NCBI GenBank assembly: GCA_001823925.1
Contig: MHWB01000001.1
Span: 1 to 35,765, forward strand
Length of the DNA: 35,765 nucleotides
Reading direction: 5' to 3'
Source of the DNA: Candidatus Zambryskibacteria bacterium RIFCSPLOWO2_01_FULL_39_39
GTDB lineage: Bacteria; Patescibacteriota; Minisyncoccia; Phycocordibacterales; WO2-35-19
Shown: positions 30,111 to 35,765 of the stretch, one piece after another
Layout: every line of letters begins with the position of its first letter
How positions within the stretch are numbered: position 1 is the stretch's first letter
Notes under the pieces: model-generated
The model's input: the letters and a program-made list of their open reading frames with translations, nothing else
Databases searched by the model: none
What the model was told of the DNA's origin: nothing
Position numbers and translations under genes: made by a program

Positions 30111-31163
30111 ATGCTTAGTAAAACTACATTAGTAGATGCCATGGTAAGCGGGCATTCACATTTACGTGAACCCAGAGAAATTACCGAACCTCTGGTGCGG
30201 TATTTAATCGAAGGTGGTGTGGATACCATATTACCCATGCCAAATACCGACAAAGGTCTTACGGACACAGAAAAGACAATGGATTACGTCAAGGTGGTGG
30301 AAGGGTGTGTACCACCAGGAGACGGACCTGTAAAAATTATCCCATGTATGATGCTTACTGAAAAGACTTATGTCCATGAATTACAGGAAGCGGCGCGGGT
30401 TGGGATTAGAGATGTCAAAGTCTATCCATTAAATCGCACTACCAAGTCTCAAAACGGTGTGCGTCATTACGGACGATTGATCCGACTTGTCAAAGTTTGT
30501 GCAGAGTTGGGGATAAGAACTCACTGGCATTTTGAGCACCCATGGATGCTTTTTGATAATCGGGATGCCGAATATATGTGTCTCCCAATTGCTGACATGA
30601 TGTTGAACGAAACTGATGCCGTCATCTTTTGGGAGCACGGAAGTGATGCTAGGTGTATTCCATTTTGGAAAGATCTGTCGAAAAGTAGGAGATTTGTTGT
30701 AACACTCAGTGCTCATCATTTAGCCACTAATGAGGATGCAACTTTTGGAGATGTTGGAGCGACTTGCAAACCTCCAATCAAGACTCGTCGCGATCAACGT
30801 GACTTGGTTCTTTTGGTGGATGAAAACAACCCGTGGGTTATAGCGGGTCCGGATGACGCTGCACATCCAATTGGAGTGAAGTATGTGGCTGGAACTCGTT
30901 GTGCCTGCGGGGCCTACACAGGACCATTTCTAATTGCGCTTTATGCGCATGCTCTATCACATCTGTTCAGTACTGTGGAAGGGATATCAGTATTCAACAA
31001 TTTTGTGAGTCGCTATCCTCGTAAATGGTTTGGCTTAGCCGAGGCTTCTCGTCAAGTCAAACTAATACACGAACAATTCAAAATTCCTCCGATCTACAAT
31101 GTTGGTCCATGGATAGTAGGACCGTTTTGGGCTGGCCAGACGATTGACTATACGATTGGATAG
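30111..31163 (+). CDS. pyrC: Dihydroorotase, PyrC type
   Basis: A 350-residue amidohydrolase that closes carbamoyl-aspartate to dihydroorotate, the step before pyrD. Metal ligands: His pair in SGHSHLRE; likely carboxylated Lys in VKVYPLNRTTKSQNGV; His in HWHFEHP and WEHGSDA. LSAHHLATNED, then CKPPIKTRRDQ and the catalytic Asp in AGPDDAAHP follow, and CACGAYTGPFLI resembles E. coli PyrC's Cys-rich segment. I start at 30111, where AGAGGAG lies 4 bases upstream; the frame is open further upstream but only through the pyrD terminator. The other pyrimidine genes are not in this window. Confidence 0.87.
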   Translation: MLSKTTLVDAMVSGHSHLREPREITEPLVRYLIEGGVDTILPMPNTDKGLTDTEKTMDYVKVVEGCVPPGDGPVKIIPCMMLTEKTYVHELQEAARVGIRDVKVYPLNRTTKSQNGVRHYGRLIRLVKVCAELGIRTHWHFEHPWMLFDNRDAEYMCLPIADMMLNETDAVIFWEHGSDARCIPFWKDLSKSRRFVVTLSAHHLATNEDATFGDVGATCKPPIKTRRDQRDLVLLVDENNPWVIAGPDDAAHPIGVKYVAGTRCACGAYTGPFLIALYAHALSHLFSTVEGISVFNNFVSRYPRKWFGLAEASRQVKLIHEQFKIPPIYNVGPWIVGPFWAGQTIDYTIG

Positions 31164-31168
31164 CCTTT

Positions 31169-31204
31169 GGCTCCGCCGTACATGTGGCGGGGCCAATTTT
31201 TTTA
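31169..31204 (+). terminator. Terminator after pyrC
   Basis: GGCTCCGCC (31169-31177), 8-base loop, GGCGGGGCC (31186-31194), then AATTTTTTTTATTG. Confidence 0.8.
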
Positions 31205-31248
31205 TTGTTTATTTATAATCGCTAATTGTTTTTGTTTTTTATTTTTGA

Positions 31249-31254
31249 TATTAT
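31249..31254 (+). promoter_or_regulatory. -10 box of the trypsin-fold gene
   Basis: TATTAT, 9 bases before the ATG at 31264. A short leader or none is predicted. Confidence 0.4.
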
Positions 31255-31263
31255 ATCTGTAAT

Positions 31264-32082
31264 ATGGAAGATCTTACTAAACATCAACTTATACTTATAG
31301 TGTTGCTCGTTACTTTCGTGACTTCTATTGCCACGGGTATTATTACTTTTACCCTACTTTCCGAAGCGCCAGTTGAAATAACTCAAAACATAAACCGAGT
31401 GGTAGAGAGGACTATTGAGCGAGTAGTACCAACAGAAGGAAAACCGGAGAAAGTAGTCACAACTGTGGTAATAAACGAAGAAGATCGGGTGCTTGAAGCT
31501 ATCGCCAAAAATGAAAAATCAATAGTGAGACTAAAGACACTTGGCGCTGATGGTTCGGAAGTGGTTACTGGTTTGGGTTTGGTTGTTTCATCTGATGGGG
31601 TGATAGTTGCTGATTTGCGAAGTTATAGCAACTCCTCTTCTTATTCGATTTTATTTTATGATGACAGGACTTATCCTATTGGAAAAGTTTTTGTTGATGA
31701 TAAGCTTGGCTTGGTTTTTATAAAAACTAATATCTCTCAAGGCGAAAGTCCTAAATACACTTTTTATCCGAGCACGTTTGGTAATTCTGATGGGCTTAAA
31801 ATAGGTCAGAGTTTGGTCTCTATAAGTGGTCGAGATTCAAACGCTGCTTCCATCGGCAGGATATTTCAGCTTTCCTTTGCAGAAGATAAAAAAACAATAA
31901 CAAATATACTTTCTGATATAAAAATTACCAAAAGTCACCCAGGTAGTCCCGTCCTTAATCTTTCTAGTGAGGTGGTGGGTTTGGAAGCTCCTTTGGGTGA
32001 ACTAGAAACTGAATATTCTTATATTCCCATAAACGTTGTAAAAGGGGCCACCACAAAAGCTTTAGAGGAATTGGCCAAGTAA
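31264..32082 (+). CDS. Membrane-anchored trypsin-fold pseudoprotease
   Basis: A 272-residue protein with an N-terminal membrane helix (LILIVLLVTFVTSIATGIIT), a charged stalk (residues about 42-72) and an HtrA-like serine-protease domain. Aligned by eye with DegP-type motifs all three catalytic residues are lost. GLVVSSDGVIVADLRSY has Arg or Leu where the His of TNxHV is expected. DDKLGLVFIK lacks the Asp of DLAVLK. KSHPGSPVLNLSSEVVG has Pro where the Ser of GNSGGP is expected. No PDZ domain follows. It probably binds peptides or scaffolds rather than cutting. It lies 56 bases upstream of clpB, which has its own promoter. Confidence 0.8.
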   Translation: MEDLTKHQLILIVLLVTFVTSIATGIITFTLLSEAPVEITQNINRVVERTIERVVPTEGKPEKVVTTVVINEEDRVLEAIAKNEKSIVRLKTLGADGSEVVTGLGLVVSSDGVIVADLRSYSNSSSYSILFYDDRTYPIGKVFVDDKLGLVFIKTNISQGESPKYTFYPSTFGNSDGLKIGQSLVSISGRDSNAASIGRIFQLSFAEDKKTITNILSDIKITKSHPGSPVLNLSSEVVGLEAPLGELETEYSYIPINVVKGATTKALEELAK

Positions 32083-32101
32083 TTTCTCGGCGGTGGACCA
32101 C

Positions 32102-32129
32102 TTGATTTAAGCCGGTTTTCTGCTATAAT
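32102..32129 (+). promoter_or_regulatory. clpB promoter
   Basis: TTGATT (32102-32107), 16-base spacer, TATAAT (32124-32129), 9 bases before the ATG. No heat-shock-type CIRCE repeat is seen. Confidence 0.6.
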
Positions 32130-32138
32130 GGCGCAATT

Positions 32139-34841
32139 ATGACACCATTTAATAATTTTACAACTAAAGCCAAAGAAGCAATCAGGAAGGCTCATGAGCT
32201 GGTGATTGAACGTGGTCAAAACCATGTAGGCCCATTGCATCTTTTGGCCGCTCTTATCTTGCAGGAAGAAAGTATGGTTGCTTCAATCCTTGATAAGATG
32301 GAGGTGGATATTATTTTACTCACTGACTCTCTTTTTGAGGCAATGGAAGGAGTGGCTTCTGGTAATACTGTCTCGCCCTCTTATCAGATTTTCCTTACTC
32401 CCGAGCTGGCGCACACTATTGAGCACTCTTCAAAAGTAGCCTCTGGGATGGGTGATGAGTTTGTCTCTACCGAACATCTGTTTTTAGCATGTTTGGATGT
32501 GCCGAGTGATGCCAAAGATATACTGACAAGATTTAAAATTGAAAAAGAAAAAGTTTCCTTTTTAATTCAAGAAATAAAACAGGGCAGACTTCCAGACACT
32601 AAAGCTTCACAAAAAAACAAAACTCTAATCAAATACACGCGCTCTCTTACCAAAATGGCTCGTGAAAATAAACTTGATCCGGTGATTGGTCGGGATGAAG
32701 AAATTTCTCGGATCATCCAGATTCTTTCTCGTCGCACCAAAAACAACCCGATCCTTATCGGTGAAGCGGGTGTCGGCAAGACGGCTATTGCTGAAGGTTT
32801 GGCTATGAGGATGGCTTCTGGCAATGTGCCAGAGTCTTTGAAAGATAAAGAAATTGTCTCGCTTGATTTGGGTCTTTTAGTTGCCGGGACTAAATATCGA
32901 GGCGAGTTTGAAGAAAGACTAAAAAATATAATAAAAGAAATTGAAAAATCAGAAGGCAAAATTATTTTATTTATTGATGAGATACATACTATTATTGGAG
33001 CGGGCAGTGCCGAAGGCTCGCTCGATGCTTCAAATATGTTAAAACCGCCACTTTCTCGTGGTGAGCTTAGGGCTATCGGCGCTACTACCATAAAAGAATA
33101 TCAAAAATATATTGAAAAAGATCTAGCACTCACACGTCGCTTCCAACCAGTTTTTGTAAGTGAGCCGGGGGTGTCCGACGCAGTCACCATTCTAAGAGGA
33201 CTCAAAGAAAAGTACGAGCTTTATCATGGCGTACATATCACTGACGACTCTATCAAGGCGGCAGTGAATCTTTCTTCCCGCTATATTGCTGACAGATTTT
33301 TGCCGGATAAAGCGGTAGATCTTATTGATGAAGCTGCTAGCCACCTCAAAATTTCACTTGAAAATATGCCACCAGTTTTGCAAGAAACCAATTCAAAAAT
33401 TATGAAGCTTGAGATTGAAAGAGAGGCTTTAAAGAAAGAGGCGGAAAATAAAAACGGTAAAGCAAAGACTCGTCTAAAAGATATAGAAAAAGAAATAGCT
33501 GATCTGAAAGAAAAAACTGCCGAGATTGATTTGAAATGGAAAAATGAAAAAGAAAGTGTGGGAGAAATAAAAAGAATCAAAAAAGAGCTCGAAACAGCTA
33601 GATTAGAAGCGGAGACGGCAGAAGCTCAGGCCAATTTAAGTAAGGCGGCAGAAGTGCGTTATGGTAAGATACCACTACTTGAAAAAGATCTTGATATCAA
33701 TATCAAAAAACTCAAAAAGCTGCAGAGTTCTCGTAGAATTTTGAAAGAAGAAATTACAGAAAATGATATTGCAAATATTGTGGCCAAGTGGACCGGCATC
33801 CCCGTCTCTAGGATGCTTGAAGAAGAAGCCGAAAAGCTCGGCAGGATTGAAACTTATCTAAAAAAACGTATTGTTGGTCAAGATGAGGCGATCAAAAAAA
33901 TTGGAGACACCATCAAACGCTCTAGAGCGGGTATTTCTGATCCAAATAAACCGATTGGTTCTTTCATTTTTTTGGGGCCGACTGGGGTTGGTAAAACCGA
34001 ACTTACCAAAGCTTTGGCAGAATTTATATTCAACGACGACAAGGCTCTTATAAGAGTTGATATGTCAGAATTTATGGAAAGACATTCTGTATCCAAGCTT
34101 ATAGGCGCTCCGCCGGGGTATGTTGGTTTTGATGAAGGGGGCGGACTCACAGAGATGGTCAGACATAGACCGTATTCAATTGTGCTTTTTGATGAGATTG
34201 AAAAAGCTCACCCAGAAGTTTTCAACGTGCTTTTGCAAGTTTTGGATAACGGCAGACTAACCGATGCAAAGGGCAGGACTGTAAATTTCAAAAATACCAT
34301 TATCATTATGACTTCAAATATTGGCGCTCAGTATATAGATAAGATGGAAAAAATGGGTTTTGGAGAAAGAAATAAAGATGGAGGGAAAGAAGGGGAGTAT
34401 GCCAATATCAAAGAAAAGGTTACTGAAGCTTTGAGAGACTTTTTCCGTCCTGAATTTTTGAACAGAGTAGATGATGTTGTTATTTTTGATATTCTTCCGA
34501 TGGAAGCCATCAGAGAAATAGTTAAAATCCAAATTGATTTGGTGCGGGAGAGGCTTTCGGCCAAAGAAATATCTCTAGAACTTACAGAAGAAGCTTATGA
34601 ATATTTGGCCAAAGAGGGATACAATCCACAGTATGGAGCTAGACCACTAAAAAGGGTGATTCAAAATAAAATACTAAACCAAGTGGCTTCCCTCATAATT
34701 TCTAAAGGTATTATGAAGGGTGGTATAGTTTCTGTCTCGGTTAAAGGTGGCGATCTTGTTTTTGATATCAAAAAAGGCCGTCGAGGCACTATCATCGAAG
34801 CCTCAATCTTGGATACTATTTCTACTGGAGTCGGGGTTTAA
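32139..34841 (+). CDS. clpB: ClpB-type AAA+ disaggregase
   Basis: A 900-residue Hsp100 protein. The N domain has two Clp repeats (FTTKAKEAIRKAHELVIE; HVGPLHLLAALILQEE). The first AAA+ module has Walker A GEAGVGKTAIAEGLA, Walker B IILFIDEIHT and ALTRRFQPV. A middle coiled coil of about 120 residues contains EVRYGKIPLLEKDL, characteristic of ClpB rather than ClpC. The second module has VAKWTGIPVSRML, Walker A GPTGVGKTELTKALAEF, VLFDEIEKAHPEVFN, and a C-terminal small domain with YGARPLKRVIQ. ClpB hexamers thread aggregated proteins together with DnaK. The spacing after the upstream pseudoprotease suggests independent transcription. Confidence 0.93.
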   Translation: MTPFNNFTTKAKEAIRKAHELVIERGQNHVGPLHLLAALILQEESMVASILDKMEVDIILLTDSLFEAMEGVASGNTVSPSYQIFLTPELAHTIEHSSKVASGMGDEFVSTEHLFLACLDVPSDAKDILTRFKIEKEKVSFLIQEIKQGRLPDTKASQKNKTLIKYTRSLTKMARENKLDPVIGRDEEISRIIQILSRRTKNNPILIGEAGVGKTAIAEGLAMRMASGNVPESLKDKEIVSLDLGLLVAGTKYRGEFEERLKNIIKEIEKSEGKIILFIDEIHTIIGAGSAEGSLDASNMLKPPLSRGELRAIGATTIKEYQKYIEKDLALTRRFQPVFVSEPGVSDAVTILRGLKEKYELYHGVHITDDSIKAAVNLSSRYIADRFLPDKAVDLIDEAASHLKISLENMPPVLQETNSKIMKLEIEREALKKEAENKNGKAKTRLKDIEKEIADLKEKTAEIDLKWKNEKESVGEIKRIKKELETARLEAETAEAQANLSKAAEVRYGKIPLLEKDLDINIKKLKKLQSSRRILKEEITENDIANIVAKWTGIPVSRMLEEEAEKLGRIETYLKKRIVGQDEAIKKIGDTIKRSRAGISDPNKPIGSFIFLGPTGVGKTELTKALAEFIFNDDKALIRVDMSEFMERHSVSKLIGAPPGYVGFDEGGGLTEMVRHRPYSIVLFDEIEKAHPEVFNVLLQVLDNGRLTDAKGRTVNFKNTIIIMTSNIGAQYIDKMEKMGFGERNKDGGKEGEYANIKEKVTEALRDFFRPEFLNRVDDVVIFDILPMEAIREIVKIQIDLVRERLSAKEISLELTEEAYEYLAKEGYNPQYGARPLKRVIQNKILNQVASLIISKGIMKGGIVSVSVKGGDLVFDIKKGRRGTIIEASILDTISTGVGV

Positions 34842-34888
34842 GGCTGGTAATAAACCAAAAATTTTGCTAAACTCTTTTAGTAATTATT

Positions 34889-34974
34889 GCGTCGGTGGTA
34901 GAGTGGTCAATTACAACAGACTGTAAATCTGTCGGCTTCGGCCTACGGAGGTTCGAATCCTCCCCGGCGCACCA
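34889..34974 (+). tRNA. tRNA-Tyr (anticodon GTA)
   Basis: Acceptor GCGTCGG/CCGGCGC with one G-U pair, anticodon stem ACAGA/TCTGT with loop CTGTAAA (anticodon GTA), a long variable arm (GGCTTCGGCC) and T arm GGAGGTTCGAATCCTCC. The 3' CCA is encoded. Confidence 0.95.
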
Positions 34975-35765
34975 CAAACGAACTAAACGGCTTTTTGGAA
35001 GCCAGAAGGTGGGACGCGCGAAGCGCGTCCCACTGATTTCCCCCCATTTTTCCAAACGAATTTGGAGTCCCGCCTTCGGCGGGACGGATTGTTTTTTCGC
35101 CAAGAAGCAGGTGCGAGCCAAAGATTTCTTTGGCACAGACCTTTTTCGCAAAAAGGTCTGAATCAGAAGCAATTTTGTCTATATTTTGTGCGACTTCTAA
35201 CCAGTTTTGGAAAGGTGCGAGCCAATCATTCTGCGTGTGTGAAAGAGAGGTCATTTCTTCTTCGAGCGACTTCTTTTGCAAAAGTAGTTTCCCTTTTTCA
35301 GCACGATAGATTTCCTTTTCAATATCTTGGTCAAGGTAGCCATTAAGAAGTCGCTCTAATCTTATTGAGATAGAAGAAATCTTTTCATTTTTTTCTTTCA
35401 CACACGCGGTCAAAGACGGGGCGGAATTTTTGTAGTCTTGCAAAGCAAGATGATTCAATTTCTCCGCCCAGTCTTTGGGCAAAGAAACTTTTTTGATTAG
35501 GGATGATAACTGCTCGTCCAATTTTTCCGAACGAAGCGACATTTCTTGACACTTAAAATCTTTTCTCTTTTTCGTGCAACGATAATATGTGTATTCGTGA
35601 ACATTCCCATTTTTCTGTCGCTTCGTTTTGTTTTCAGCAGTTATCATCATCCCGCATGAAGCACAGGAAATGAGACCGCAAAAAGGTTGGGGTTCGTTTT
35701 TCGGTTTGCGTTCAGGTTGTCCACGAAACTTCAACATTTCCTGTGCTTCATCAAAAAGTTTCTTT
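34943..35765 (-). CDS. Large serine recombinase, C-terminal part, cut by window edge
   Basis: The frame is open from the right edge (KKLFDEAQEMLKFRGQP) to a stop inside tRNA-Tyr. FCGLISCASCGMMITAE, then YYRC and DFKC form the recombinase zinc beta-ribbon. A long coiled coil (EKLDEQLSSLIKKV; ISSISIRLERLLNGYL; AEKGKLLLQKKSLEEEM) and the family-type ending ASDSDLFAKKVCAKEIFGS follow. The catalytic resolvase domain lies beyond the window. The last residues (VVRRGGFEPP) are read from the tRNA antisense strand, and the preceding 40 contain two palindromic inserts. The tRNA 3' end next to the recombinase suggests an integrated element extending to the right. Confidence 0.85.
   Translation of the reverse strand, partial: KKLFDEAQEMLKFRGQPERKPKNEPQPFCGLISCASCGMMITAENKTKRQKNGNVHEYTYYRCTKKRKDFKCQEMSLRSEKLDEQLSSLIKKVSLPKDWAEKLNHLALQDYKNSAPSLTACVKEKNEKISSISIRLERLLNGYLDQDIEKEIYRAEKGKLLLQKKSLEEEMTSLSHTQNDWLAPFQNWLEVAQNIDKIASDSDLFAKKVCAKEIFGSHLLLGEKTIRPAEGGTPNSFGKMGGNQWDALRASHLLASKKPFSSFVVRRGGFEPP
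35009..35033. repeat. GC-rich palindrome in the recombinase tail
   Basis: GTGGGACGCGC (35009-35019), GAA loop, GCGCGTCCCAC (35023-35033): perfect 11-base arms. It is read in frame as part of NQWDALRASHLL. Confidence 0.85.
35067..35085. repeat. Second palindrome in the recombinase tail
   Basis: GTCCCGCC (35067-35074), TTC loop, GGCGGGAC (35078-35085). In frame it encodes IRPAEGGTP. The PAEG residues resemble the uvrA insert (PEPAEG). Confidence 0.8.

Noticed and set aside
34895-35161. Plus-strand frame over tRNA-Tyr and the recombinase tail
   Set aside because: It begins inside the tRNA and is antisense to the recombinase, whose zinc ribbon and coiled coil are recognisable.

Overview
The window looks like part of a Patescibacteria (CPR) genome, most likely a Parcubacteria-type lineage. 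The evidence is a set of short versions of universal proteins (UvrC without its C-terminal HhH domain, UvrA with a collapsed insertion domain, IF-2 without N-terminal extensions), a tandem run of small VirB2-like membrane proteins typical of this group, a type IV prepilin, and very short spacers. This is inferred from gene content; no rRNA is present. DNA repair genes are prominent: the start of a LexA-like repressor at the left edge, then uvrB, uvrA and uvrC.

Layout. 1-3.6 kb: partial lexA, an unknown 310-residue protein, an alpha/beta hydrolase with a small membrane protein, and an HTH-Panacea/RelE-like toxin-antitoxin pair. 3.6-10.7 kb: uvrB, a small basic ORF, uvrA, a candidate small RNA on the minus strand, and uvrC. 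10.7-14.2 kb: a degenerate MBL-fold protein, a membrane-anchored small protein and gyrA. 14.3-15.0 kb: a REP-type tyrosine transposase bracketed by palindromes. 15.0-19.1 kb: an orphan solute-binding protein and seven pilin-like membrane proteins. 19.2-22.5 kb: minus-strand membrane genes with strong ribosome binding sites (a 284-residue protein, an SPFH protein, and a bitopic protein preceded by a 30-residue membrane peptide), with the RNase P RNA on the plus strand. 22.6-24.7 kb: four tRNAs, a prepilin and two small membrane or secreted proteins. 24.7-28.4 kb: the DUF4446-infB-rbfA operon, divergent from a cysteine desulfurase. 28.4-31.2 kb: a hypothetical gene, dihydroorotate dehydrogenase and dihydroorotase. 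31.2-35.8 kb: a trypsin-fold pseudoprotease, ClpB, tRNA-Tyr, and a serine recombinase that runs off the right edge.

The most interesting pattern is a set of short palindromes lying in frame inside conserved genes. All three uvr genes carry them, the cysteine desulfurase carries two sibling copies, and the recombinase tail carries two more. One of the uvrC palindromes is the same 19-bp element that brackets the tyrosine transposase, which links an in-gene insertion to a candidate mobilising enzyme. The situation resembles the Rickettsia palindromic elements, but with a transposase in the same window.

A second pattern is two styles of gene start. About ten genes have a TATAAT-like -10 box ending only 6-9 bases before the ATG, which predicts leaderless mRNAs. 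Another group has GGAGG-type ribosome binding sites and, in most cases, its own hairpin-plus-T-run terminator.
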